A stretch of DNA of 64,000 bases, taken from assembly GCA_902779845.1 (NCBI GenBank), contig CACZCZ010000001.1, forward strand, positions 115,669 to 179,668. The letters are read 5' to 3'. This DNA is from an uncultured Bacteroidales bacterium. Its GTDB lineage: Bacteria; Bacteroidota; Bacteroidia; Bacteroidales; Bacteroidaceae. Of the stretch, positions 23,786-31,187 are shown piece by piece. Below the pieces are notes generated by a model that worked only from the letters and a program-made list of their open reading frames with translations, ran no database searches and was not told the DNA's origin. The position numbers and the translations under genes are program-made. The stretch's first letter is position 1, and each line of letters starts with the position of its first letter.

Positions 23786-24122
23786 TTATGGGAAGGAAGG
23801 GGAGGGGAGAGAGGGGAGGTTTCTATATCACCTTTCTCGTCCACAAACGCGTCAGGAACTGGTTCACGGGCCATAGTTCTATGACATTATGGTTGGGGGC
23901 ACTCGGCTGGACGGGGCCTTCGGAAGAACACGAAGGGAAGGGAACGGAGCGACCGAAATCGGTCACTCTGGTTTTTGGGGCACACTGGGGTTTTTGGGGC
24001 ACGCTGGTTATTGGGGCACACTGGGGTTAGAGGGAAAGGGGGATGTAGGGCAAAGAATAAGGAAAAAGGGGAGTGGGGGAAGATTTTTGCTTTTTGTGCT
24101 TCGTCGGTTTCGAAATTCTCGT
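23786..24122. other. Gene-free G-rich stretch with short repeats
   Basis: It contains three copies of TTGGGGCACACTGG-type words (23975-24027) and purine-rich runs. The open frame through it has no recognisable protein. Nothing else is seen until the RAYT promoter. Confidence 0.4.
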
Positions 24123-24130
24123 TATCTTTG
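24123..24130 (+). promoter_or_regulatory. Promoter -7 box for the micro-ORF/RAYT unit
   Basis: TATCTTTG lies 9 bases before the first micro-ORF ATG (24140) and 153 bases before the transposase ATG. Confidence 0.7.
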
Positions 24131-24139
24131 TCGCCATAA

Positions 24140-24287
24140 ATGATGCCTCATAAGGTGGCATAATGATCACTCATAAGGCAACAGAAATAAGGTGCCAGAA
24201 TGATGACTCATAAGGAGGCTGAATAATGACTCATAAGGCAACAGAAATAAGGCGCAAAAAATAATGACTCAAAAGGCGGCAGAATGA
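24140..24287 (+). repeat. Tandem repeat encoding five overlapping micro-ORFs
   Basis: Degenerate 60-63 bp units built on the word ACTCATAAGG. Read in frame they give five short ORFs: 24140-24163 (MMPHKVA), 24163-24213 (MITHKATEIRCQNDDS), 24200-24226 (MMTHKEAE), 24226-24264 (MTHKATEIRRKK) and 24264-24287 (MTQKAAE). In each case the next ATG overlaps or precedes the stop (TAATG or ATGA), and the last stop overlaps the transposase ATG at 24284. The short units carry AAGGTGG, AAGGAGG or AAGGCGG about nine bases before the following ATG. Confidence 0.85.
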
Positions 24288-25447
24288 TGACATCGGCTTA
24301 TCGCCCAAGGAATCCAGGACATGATTACTATGGTCGTGGCACTTATCTCATCACCTTGGTGGTGAGTGGCCGCGAGGCGTTGCTGTCACACTTCACAGGC
24401 ACGTGGAGAGAGGCGCTGATGGGGAATCACGCGCTCACGCTTACGCCGCTCGGAGAAGTAGCGGAACGAACATGGCTGAAGATTCCTGAGGCGCAGGCGG
24501 CGCATGGAAACCGTGTGGTGGTGCACGCCTGCGTGTGCATGCCTGATCATTTTCATGGTGTGATAGAGGTGCTGGAGCCTATGGAGTGGAGTTTAGGGGA
24601 CATTATTCAGGCGTTTAAGGCAGTGTGCACCAGTCATTGGCAGAGGCAGCAGGGGCTTGGGGCTTCGATGGATCGCCCGATATCGGTCGATCTGGAAGGG
24701 GAAGGGGTGCCGGGGTGGTTGCGTGAAAAGGCACAGCAGCATGACAACGAGGGAGCCCTGATACGAAGCCTGTCAAAGAAACAGCGGCAGGAGTACTATG
24801 CACTCGTAGGCCGGAATCAGCAACCGCTATTTGATGAGAACTATGATGACACTGTCTGCCTCGATGATCGCCATCGGGAAGCCATGATAGCTTACGTGCA
24901 CGACAACCCACGCCGCGCATTGTTGCGTAGGATGCTACCCGATGTGATGCGCCGCTGTCTGCATGTGCGCATCGGAGAGCGCAGCTATGGTGCTTTCGGC
25001 AATCTGTTCCTGCTACGCTGGGCACGAAAGATACAGGTGCAATGCCACCGTAAACATCCCGTCACACGACAGCCCTACGAGGAAACGGAAGATTACGCCA
25101 ATGAGAGAGAAGGGTGGGAGAGAGCTATCCAGGAAGGGGCTACCGTCATCGTGACACCAGGCATCTCTGCTGGCGAACGGCTGATGAAAGATGAATGCTT
25201 AGACAAGGGCTTTCCGCTGATACACCTGCAAAAAGAGCCCATCGGTCCGTTTTGGAAACCCGAGCTTCGGCGCTTCAATGCCTGCATCAATGGTGCCCTG
25301 CTCATCCTTGCTCCCTGGAACCTTGATATGATGGGAAGCGTCGGCGGTATTCCCGCTGACAGCGACTACAGCCGCTTTCACAACCTCAATGTGCTGGCTG
25401 CCGAAATCTGTGCCTTCAATGGCGAGGCAAGAATCATGAAACAATGA
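24284..25447 (+). CDS. RAYT-type (REP-associated tyrosine) HUH transposase with C-terminal extension
   Basis: A 387-residue protein. Residues 1-220 resemble the Y1/IS200-like transposase fold of RAYTs: PRNPGHDYYGRGTYLITLVV, then VVVHACVCMPDHFHGVIEV with the HUH pair HFH near residue 90, a helix LGDIIQAFKAVCTSHW, and NYDDTVCLDDRHREAMIAYV followed by HDNPRR. RAYTs are single-copy domesticated transposases linked to REP palindromes. Residues about 250-387 are not part of the standard RAYT. The stretch VIVTPGISAGERLMKDECLD and the later NGALLILAPW look like a Rossmann-type DprA/LOG-like fold, which is inference. No IS-type ends were found around it. It lies between the menA remnant and intact menA. 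Confidence 0.75.
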   Translation: MMTSAYRPRNPGHDYYGRGTYLITLVVSGREALLSHFTGTWREALMGNHALTLTPLGEVAERTWLKIPEAQAAHGNRVVVHACVCMPDHFHGVIEVLEPMEWSLGDIIQAFKAVCTSHWQRQQGLGASMDRPISVDLEGEGVPGWLREKAQQHDNEGALIRSLSKKQRQEYYALVGRNQQPLFDENYDDTVCLDDRHREAMIAYVHDNPRRALLRRMLPDVMRRCLHVRIGERSYGAFGNLFLLRWARKIQVQCHRKHPVTRQPYEETEDYANEREGWERAIQEGATVIVTPGISAGERLMKDECLDKGFPLIHLQKEPIGPFWKPELRRFNACINGALLILAPWNLDMMGSVGGIPADSDYSRFHNLNVLAAEICAFNGEARIMKQ

Positions 25448-25529
25448 ACGACATCATCACTCAAACGAGGATGAGGAGGTGGCCTGCACGAAGGAGGTGG
25501 ATTGAAGATGTGATCGAAAAAATAATGTG

Positions 25530-25537
25530 TACCTTTG
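25530..25537 (+). promoter_or_regulatory. Promoter -7 box for menA
   Basis: TACCTTTG, duplicated exactly at 23477-23484 in the remnant. Confidence 0.75.
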
Positions 25538-25567
25538 CATACGTACGAGACAACAACTGATTTGAAA

Positions 25568-26497
25568 ATGGAAACCAATAGCATACATGCCTGGTGGCTG
25601 GCAGCACGCCCGAAGACGCTGACGGGGGCGGCAGCACCTGTGATGGTGGCGCTGAGTGCAGCGTGGAGGGATGGTGCCTTCAGCGTGATGCCGGCGCTGC
25701 TCTGTCTGTTCTTTGCCCTGCTGATGCAGGTGGACGCGAACTTCGTCAACGACTACTTCGACTTCAAGAAGGGTCGCGATGACCGCGCGACACGTCTGGG
25801 GCCACCACGGGCGTGCAGCGAAGGATGGATTACGCCACGGGCGATGGAGTGGGGAATAGGCATCACCACCCTGCTGGCGTGTCTCACGGGGTTGCCACTG
25901 GTGCTCTGGGGCGGCTGGTGGCTGGTGGCCATCGGCGTGGCGTGCGTCGTCTTTTGTTTCCTCTATACCACGCTGTTAGCTGGCCTCGGCTTGGGCGACG
26001 TGCTGGTGCTGGTGTTCTTTGGCCTCGTGCCTGTCTGCACCACTTATTTCATCCAAACGGGCGAAGAGACGCTGCCCGTGCTGTTGCTGTCCATTGGCAT
26101 GGGCCTTGCCACGGACTGTCTGCTGATAGTCAACAACTACCGCGATCGCGAGCAAGACCTTACGGCAGGCAAGCGCACCATCGTCGTACTTCTTGGCGGC
26201 CGCTTTGCAGAATGGTTGTACCTTCTCCTCGGCATCGTAGCTGTCCTATTGCCACTTCTCCCCTCTTGCTTCTCTGCTTTGACTGAAGGCGCTGATTTGT
26301 TCTCTTCCGCATCTTCCCTTTCCATCTCTTCTATGGCCACACTCATCCCTATCCTCTATCTCATTCTGCATGTGCGTACATGGTTGAATATGAAGCGATT
26401 GAGTGATCATGCCTTGAATGTCGTCCTTGGTAAGACCGCTGCCAACATCTTCCTCTACGCCCTGCTGGAATCCCTGGCTCTCCTACTGCACTCCTAA
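25568..26497 (+). CDS. menA: 1,4-dihydroxy-2-naphthoate polyprenyltransferase
   Basis: A 309-residue UbiA-superfamily membrane enzyme that prenylates DHNA in menaquinone synthesis. The two prenyl-diphosphate motifs are NDYFDFKKGRDD (about residues 62-73) and NNYRDREQDLTAGKRT (about 195-210), and about eight or nine hydrophobic segments are visible. ATG 25568 was chosen; upstream in-frame codons lie next to the -7 box. The N-terminal WWLAARPKTLTGAAAPV is typical. It is the intact parent or sister of the remnant at 23.45 kb. No other men genes are adjacent. Confidence 0.92.
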   Translation: METNSIHAWWLAARPKTLTGAAAPVMVALSAAWRDGAFSVMPALLCLFFALLMQVDANFVNDYFDFKKGRDDRATRLGPPRACSEGWITPRAMEWGIGITTLLACLTGLPLVLWGGWWLVAIGVACVVFCFLYTTLLAGLGLGDVLVLVFFGLVPVCTTYFIQTGEETLPVLLLSIGMGLATDCLLIVNNYRDREQDLTAGKRTIVVLLGGRFAEWLYLLLGIVAVLLPLLPSCFSALTEGADLFSSASSLSISSMATLIPILYLILHVRTWLNMKRLSDHALNVVLGKTAANIFLYALLESLALLLHS

Positions 26498-26670
26498 CCC
26501 TTCTCCCCATCTCTTTCTCCCTTCCAAAAGAAGATTTACTTGCCGAGCGATAATGCACTGCAACCAATCCAGCGTTACGCAAATACAGAAAGGAATAGGG
26601 CTTTCTGCGCTTTTTTGACCTTTAGCCCCATTTTTTTCATCGCTTTTTTTGCGCATTAGAAAATAATGCG

Positions 26671-26678
26671 TACATTTG
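26671..26678 (+). promoter_or_regulatory. Promoter -7 box for structured RNA
   Basis: TACATTTG followed by CAGCG, with no protein start within 400 bases that it would obviously serve. Confidence 0.7.
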
Positions 26679-26682
26679 CAGC

Positions 26683-26936
26683 GACTTGGGGGAGAAATCC
26701 CGAGCCGCAGATGCATTAGCTTATTATTTCGCACTTACCGAAAAGACCTCGGAAATCTTCTTTTGGAATAGTTCGATTTAAGAAGCAGAGGGAAAGGCCA
26801 AAGACAGGCATCTCCCAGACTACACGTAGCTATGCACACGCTTTGGCGTGGAGCATTCTTATTTGTAGTCAGGGGTTCCAAACCGAGGTCTGCCCCTTAG
26901 GTAAGTGCATAAGAGTGGCCACGCCATTTTTGTGTC
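26683..26936 (+). ncRNA. Rod-like structured RNA, 6S-like architecture
   Basis: The strand folds as a long rod. GCACTTACC (26731) pairs with GGTAAGTGC (26900) and GACCTCGG (26745) pairs with CCGAGGTC (26883). A large asymmetric bubble follows, containing a CTTCTT/AAGAAG hairpin, and then a terminal arm GACTAC/GTAGTC (26818/26865) with ATGC/GCAT and CACGC/GCGTG around a TTTG loop. A 5' hairpin CTTGGG/CCCGAG precedes it, and a T run at 26931 may end it. Rod, central bubble and terminal loop recall 6S RNA, but I cannot confirm the family. The rest of the gap to 27141 shows no gene. Confidence 0.55.
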
Positions 26937-27141
26937 CTTACCTCATTGCCGCTGCTTAACCATTATGAACATCTAAAATGATAAGCGCATGAAACAAACG
27001 GAATAGTTTAGTATGCACATCGTTGAAAGGAAAGGGCGAAATGGTTCCACGTTCTTTTGTGTGCATTTCATTATGATTGGTACCATAGTTGGAGAATGCC
27101 GATAGCCGTTAAGTGGAGGCAAAATTTTAATAATAAATCAA

Positions 27142-27405
27142 ATGAAAAATCTATCTATTTATTTTGGAATTTTATTGGGAATGACTATTGTCTCCGTCTT
27201 TGCCGCCTGCAGCAAAGATGACGACGAAAAGAAATATAGCTGTGAGTGTTTAGTTACATGGGATGTGACAGGAGAAACTCTCACTGTATCTATGGGTCAA
27301 GGTAGTAAAGAGTGTAGATCTCTCTCCTTTAGAGATATCGTAAGCCATGTCGGAGGAGATGAAACAGATTCATCTAAATACCACTGGACATGCTATGAGA
27401 AATAG
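27142..27405 (+). CDS. Small Cys-containing surface lipoprotein
   Basis: An 87-residue protein with a lipoprotein signal peptide (lipobox VFAAC, Cys22). The next residues SKDDDEKK fit the acidic lipoprotein export signal that sends Bacteroidetes lipoproteins to the cell surface. The mature part of about 66 residues has four more cysteines (CEC, EC, TC), enough for two disulfides. I do not recognise the family. A hairpin terminator lies directly after it and before a MauE/thioredoxin-like gene, suggesting high expression of the small protein with read-through to the partner. Confidence 0.65.
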   Translation: MKNLSIYFGILLGMTIVSVFAACSKDDDEKKYSCECLVTWDVTGETLTVSMGQGSKECRSLSFRDIVSHVGGDETDSSKYHWTCYEK

Positions 27406-27441
27406 TCCATAGTCCACATTTTATATATCCACCTTTAATCG

Positions 27442-27477
27442 AGCCATTGGGTGCTTTATATCACCCAATGGCTTTTC
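27442..27477 (+). terminator. Intercistronic hairpin (12-bp stem)
   Basis: AGCCATTGGGTG pairs with CACCCAATGGCT, followed by TTTTC. It lies 36 bases after the lipoprotein stop and 12 bases before the next start, so it is a terminator or attenuator inside the pair. Confidence 0.85.
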
Positions 27478-27488
27478 AATAGATATCA

Positions 27489-28379
27489 ATGAAAATAAAC
27501 AGTATTTCTAGGATCTTGAGCATCCTTGTAGGTCTCATCTTTTTATCTTCTGGATTTATCAAACTGCTTGATGTGGCAGCATTTCAGAATTTGATAATAC
27601 AATACGGGCTGTCTTTTTGCCAATATTTAGCTCCGTTTATTATCTTGTTAGAGATATTTCTTGGTTTATCCTTTATATTGAACATAATGCAAAGAACTAC
27701 AGCGATACTCTCCCTATGTATGCTTTTGATTTTTACCGGGGTGTATACCTATGGCTATTTTGTTAACTCTGTAGAGGACTGCGGTTGCTTTGCCAATCTG
27801 GTTAAATCCACGCCAACGATAACATACTTAAGAAATTTCACTTTGATAAGCATGTTGGTGTATATTATATTTTTTGAACAAACAGCATCTAACTCTATTG
27901 CACAATGGAAGGTGGTAATTCTGTTGACAGTTATGATTCCTTCCATCTTTGCCGCTGGAATGACATTTCGGATAAAGAAATATGATAAAGTAACTCATCC
28001 TTTTGAAGGGAAAAATGTCTCGGAAACTCCTTTAGAAAGATTTGTTGGAACTGATGACAAGAGCAAGCTGGTATTATTTATGTCATATCAATGCCAACAT
28101 TGTTGGAATTCGATAGAGAACTACAAGGCGTATGTTGAAAATAACTTTGTGGATAGCGTGCTTTGCTATGCCTTATGTACTACAACACAATCTGAGACAG
28201 ATTCACTCTCATTGTTTTTTAAGGAATCGTACCCTGAAATATATTGTCAAGAGATTATTAGAGATAGCGTTGCATTTGTTGAAGCAACACCCACGGCTTT
28301 CTTTATAGAAAATAATCGAGTAACCAAGATTATAACAGGCGGATTGCCATCTCCCTTTTTATTGTTTCAAAAAAAATAG
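27489..28379 (+). CDS. MauE/DoxX-like membrane protein with periplasmic thioredoxin-like domain
   Basis: A 296-residue protein. Residues 1-160 have four or five hydrophobic segments, with the MauE/DoxX pattern VGLIFLSSGFIKLLDVAAF and a DCGCFANL loop. Residues about 180-296 form a thioredoxin-like domain with CQHC (near residue 201) and a cis-Pro-type ATPTAFFIENN segment. MauE-like proteins support disulfide formation, and in Bacteroidetes MauE/DoxX proteins often accompany small exported peptides. The inferred role is oxidation or handling of disulfides in the preceding Cys-containing lipoprotein. The gene is AT-rich. Confidence 0.72.
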   Translation: MKINSISRILSILVGLIFLSSGFIKLLDVAAFQNLIIQYGLSFCQYLAPFIILLEIFLGLSFILNIMQRTTAILSLCMLLIFTGVYTYGYFVNSVEDCGCFANLVKSTPTITYLRNFTLISMLVYIIFFEQTASNSIAQWKVVILLTVMIPSIFAAGMTFRIKKYDKVTHPFEGKNVSETPLERFVGTDDKSKLVLFMSYQCQHCWNSIENYKAYVENNFVDSVLCYALCTTTQSETDSLSLFFKESYPEIYCQEIIRDSVAFVEATPTAFFIENNRVTKIITGGLPSPFLLFQKK

Positions 28380-28420
28380 ATTGTCACCTCTGAAAATAAT
28401 CTAATCAACTTATTCTCACA

Positions 28421-28458
28421 AGAATCCCATTGCTGAACACTCGGTAATGGGATTTCTT
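28421..28458 (+). terminator. Hairpin terminator after the MauE-like gene
   Basis: AGAATCCCATT (28421) pairs with AATGGGATTTCT, with a 14-base loop and a T-rich tail. Confidence 0.75.
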
Positions 28459-28479
28459 AACTATCGCAAGAAAATAGCA

Positions 28480-28540
28480 GAAAATCTGAAGTGCTACTTC
28501 AAATATTCAGTGAAAATCTGAAGTGGCACTTCAGATTTTC
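28480..28540. repeat. Duplicated palindrome GAAAATCTGAAGTG
   Basis: Bases 28512-28525 are the exact reverse complement of 28527-28540 around one central G. A degenerate version of the same palindrome lies just before it at 28480-28509. The unit sits behind the convergent panE gene. Confidence 0.8.
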
Positions 28541-28592
28541 TACATTTTTGGGAGACTTCACCCTGCACATCATTGGAGGGCAGAACGGGTCA

Positions 28593-29513
28593 TTATCTGT
28601 TGCGCGCATCGATGAACAGGAGTTCGCGCTCGAGCATCTCAAGGCGGGGCATGACGAAACCTGCGGCACGGGCCTCGGCGATGGGGCGTGTGTAGAGATA
28701 GTGGATCTCCATGGGGCGGTGGAAGTCGAAGTCAAGACGCATGGAGGGTGAGTAGGGGACCATCTCATCGGTCATTTGCATCATCTTCTGGGCAAAGGAC
28801 TCATCGAGTGCGCTGACGCCGAGGGCGTTGGCAGCACCGATGACTTCCATCATCTGCTCGTAGATGAGCTGGCGCGTGGCGAGGTGGGCGAGGAGCTGGT
28901 TAGTCTGGGTCTGCAGGGCCACGGTCATGCCATTGAAGGGCATATTCCATACGGCCTTCCGCCAACGTGCCTCTAAGTAATCCACTTCGTTGGCATCGAT
29001 GCCGGCATCACAAAAGTCTGCGAGAACAGTCTGGAAGAGGGCTTCGTCCCGACAGGAATAGTTGCCCAGGGTGATGCTGCCGTAGCACTGGTGATGGACG
29101 TGCCCGGGCTCTGTCTTGGCAGAGCAGATGAAAGCGAGGCCTGCTGCCAGAGCGAGGTCGGGGAACCACGACTGCACATCGGCCTCAACACCGATGCCAT
29201 TCTGAATGAGGATGACGAGGGTGCCGGGGTGGAGTAGGGGAGGCAGCAACGTGCGGAGCAGATGTTCGTTCGTCGTCTTCAAGCCCACAATCACCACATC
29301 AGCCACGGGCATCTCGTCGGGACTGCCGTAAGCGTTGATATGCGGCAAAGAGAAATCTCCATCGCAGGAGGTGATGTGCAGTCCGTGGGACAGGACATAT
29401 TCATAATCACTATGTGACAGGAAATGCACCTCGCGCCCGGCGCGAGCCAGCTTGGCACCATAGAAGCCTCCTATGGCCCCCATCCCGATGACGGCATATC
29501 GCAATGAACTCAT
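28593..29513 (-). CDS. panE: 2-dehydropantoate 2-reductase
   Basis: A 306-residue ketopantoate reductase that makes pantoate with NADPH for CoA synthesis. The N-terminal Rossmann motif YAVIGMGAIGGFYGAKLA, the TTNEHLL and LIQNGIGVEADV segments and the C-terminal ApbA domain with PSMRLDFDFHRPMEI are all present, and the length is normal. Other PanE-like paralogues exist in Bacteroidales, so the exact substrate is inferred from family. A possible -7 box (TTCCTTTG on the minus strand, 29555-29562) lies upstream. Confidence 0.85.
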   Translation of the reverse strand: MSSLRYAVIGMGAIGGFYGAKLARAGREVHFLSHSDYEYVLSHGLHITSCDGDFSLPHINAYGSPDEMPVADVVIVGLKTTNEHLLRTLLPPLLHPGTLVILIQNGIGVEADVQSWFPDLALAAGLAFICSAKTEPGHVHHQCYGSITLGNYSCRDEALFQTVLADFCDAGIDANEVDYLEARWRKAVWNMPFNGMTVALQTQTNQLLAHLATRQLIYEQMMEVIGAANALGVSALDESFAQKMMQMTDEMVPYSPSMRLDFDFHRPMEIHYLYTRPIAEARAAGFVMPRLEMLERELLFIDARNR

Positions 29514-29668
29514 AAGCGTAATTCAAACGTTGGAATAGTTGACTTTCGTCTCTGCAAAGGAAAGCATTCTGGCGCATTCTGCCAACATTTCCTGCACTTT
29601 TTACACCAAAAAGCACAGATTTTCTATTGGTTTCGCCCTTCTCCTTCTTCTCTTTCCATTATTAGTTG

Positions 29669-29676
29669 TATCTTTG
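29669..29676 (+). promoter_or_regulatory. Promoter -7 box for pgeF operon
   Basis: TATCTTTG, 12 bases before the start used for pgeF. It would serve the three overlapping genes pgeF, SDR and HD. Confidence 0.7.
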
Positions 29677-29688
29677 CGGCACAGAAGT

Positions 29689-30444
29689 ATGACTTACGCA
29701 CTTGCTGAACATATCACCGCCTTCTCCACAGAGCGGCACTGCACGGAGCAGGCAGCGCCCTACGACGGCTTCAACATCACGCACTACTGCGGCGATGAGG
29801 CAGAGCATGTGCGAAGGTGCAGGGAACAGCTGTGTGCGCAGCTGGGGATTCCGGACAGTCGGCTGATTGTGCCAAGACAGGTGCATGGCGTTCGCATAGA
29901 GGAAGTGACAGAGCAGCATCTGGGCGTAGCTTTTGAGGACACGGATGCACTCATCACGCGTCTTAAAGGGGTGTGCATAGGGGTTTCCACGGCTGACTGC
30001 GTGCCACTGTTGATGTATGACCAAGGCACGGGTGCCATCGCCGCCGCTCATGCAGGTTGGCGAGGTACGGTGGGGCGCATCGGCGTGCTAACGCTCCAGG
30101 CGATGCAGGAGGCCTACGGCACGAAGGCAGATGACGTGTCCTGCGTGGTAGGTCCCAGCATCGGTCCGGAGGCTTTTGAGGTGGGAGAGGAGGTCTATGA
30201 AACTTTTGCTGAAGCAGGCTTTCCCATGAACGACATCGCCTATCTCCATCCGGCGACGCGGAAATGGCACATCGACCTATGGCAGGCCAATGTCTGGCAG
30301 CTCATGCAAGCCGGCGTACAGGAAAATGCTATACAAGTAAGCGGTGTGTGCACCTACATGAACCACGCCCGCTTCTTCTCTGCCCGCCGTCTGGGCATCA
30401 ACAGCGGACGTATATTTACAGGAATCATGATCAACGAACAATGA
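29689..30444 (+). CDS. pgeF: Peptidoglycan editing factor PgeF (YfiH, laccase domain)
   Basis: A 251-residue protein of the YfiH/PgeF family, multicopper-like purine nucleoside phosphorylases in vitro and editors of mis-incorporated muropeptides in E. coli. Zn/Cu-ligand motifs are VPRQVHGVRIEEV, STADCVPLLM and AAAHAGWRGTVGRI, with the C-terminal CTYMNHARFFSARR. ATG 29689 follows the -7 box; the longer open frame upstream is a hydrophobic read-through. It overlaps the SDR gene by ATGA. Confidence 0.9.
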   Translation: MTYALAEHITAFSTERHCTEQAAPYDGFNITHYCGDEAEHVRRCREQLCAQLGIPDSRLIVPRQVHGVRIEEVTEQHLGVAFEDTDALITRLKGVCIGVSTADCVPLLMYDQGTGAIAAAHAGWRGTVGRIGVLTLQAMQEAYGTKADDVSCVVGPSIGPEAFEVGEEVYETFAEAGFPMNDIAYLHPATRKWHIDLWQANVWQLMQAGVQENAIQVSGVCTYMNHARFFSARRLGINSGRIFTGIMINEQ

Positions 30445-31187
30445 AGAAAGCAATTATCGTAGGAGCCAGTTCCGGTATTGGTTTTGAGGTGGCACGACAG
30501 CTGCTGGCAGAAGGCTGGAAGATAGGCATTGCAGCCCGACGTGAAGAGCTACTGATGCAATTAAAAAGCGAAGCACCAGAGCGCGTGGAAGTGATGACCA
30601 TAGACATCACAAAGGCAGATGCTGAAGAACGGTTGATGGCCCTTATAGAACGTCTTGGAGGGATGCATCTCTATGTCCATGTCTCGGGCATCGGCAAGCA
30701 AAATCGCACATTGGAGCCCGGCATAGAACTCCAAACCGTAGAGACCAACGCTGTAGGCTTTACGCGTATGATAGGAGCAGCGTACCGCTATTTTGCCAAT
30801 CTCCCCTCCCTAACAGGTGAGGGATCGGTGGAGGGGCATATCGCCGCCATCAGTTCTATTGCCGGCACGAAAGGTCTGGGTCCTGCACCTTCCTATTCAG
30901 CCACCAAAGCCCTGCAGGCCACATATCTCGAAGCCCTTGAGCAGCAAGCACACCAGCGCGGACTGTCCATCAAGATTACGGACATCCGTCCCGGTTTTGT
31001 TGATACAGCGCTCCTCAACGACAGTTTCCCTTATCCCATGCTGATGCGCCCTGAGAAGGTTGCGCGTGAGATTGTACGTTCTATCAATAAGAAACGTAGT
31101 GTCCGCATCATCGACTGGCGTTATCGCATTCTCACCGCCTTCTGGCGTCTCATCCCAAGATGCTTATGGCGAATGATTAAAATATGA
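30441..31187 (+). CDS. Short-chain dehydrogenase/reductase
   Basis: A 248-residue classical SDR. The cofactor motif is VGASSGIGFEVARQL at residues 7-21, the catalytic Ser is in AAISSIAGTKG, and the YSATK motif supplies Tyr and Lys. The C-terminus ends in a basic/hydrophobic segment (RIIDWRYRILTAFWRLIPR) that may bind membrane. Residues about 121-132 (LPSLTGEGSVEG) correspond to a GC-rich palindromic element at 30801-30836 placed in frame in a surface loop. It overlaps the genes on both sides by ATGA, so the three are translationally coupled. Substrate unknown. Confidence 0.85.
   Translation: MKKAIIVGASSGIGFEVARQLLAEGWKIGIAARREELLMQLKSEAPERVEVMTIDITKADAEERLMALIERLGGMHLYVHVSGIGKQNRTLEPGIELQTVETNAVGFTRMIGAAYRYFANLPSLTGEGSVEGHIAAISSIAGTKGLGPAPSYSATKALQATYLEALEQQAHQRGLSIKITDIRPGFVDTALLNDSFPYPMLMRPEKVAREIVRSINKKRSVRIIDWRYRILTAFWRLIPRCLWRMIKI
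30801..30836. repeat. GC-rich palindromic element inside SDR gene
   Basis: CTCCCCTCCCTAACAGGTGA followed by GGGATCGGTGGAGGGG. It is in frame and encodes LPSLTGEGSVEG, close to the LPSLTGGVGGGS peptide in the Nudix gene at 54.06 kb. Confidence 0.75.

Noticed and set aside
23482-24030. 182-codon ORF after the C10 protease gene
   Set aside because: It begins with menA codons and then runs through the frameshifted remnant and non-coding DNA; it is not a real protein.
23416-26507. Complete composite transposon or prophage
   Set aside because: No terminal inverted repeats, integrase, capsid or mobilisation genes accompany the RAYT; menA duplication alone does not define an element.
26683-26936. 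tmRNA or RNase P RNA
   Set aside because: No tRNA-like ends or tag ORF, and none of the conserved RNase P blocks such as GAGGAAAGTCC were found.
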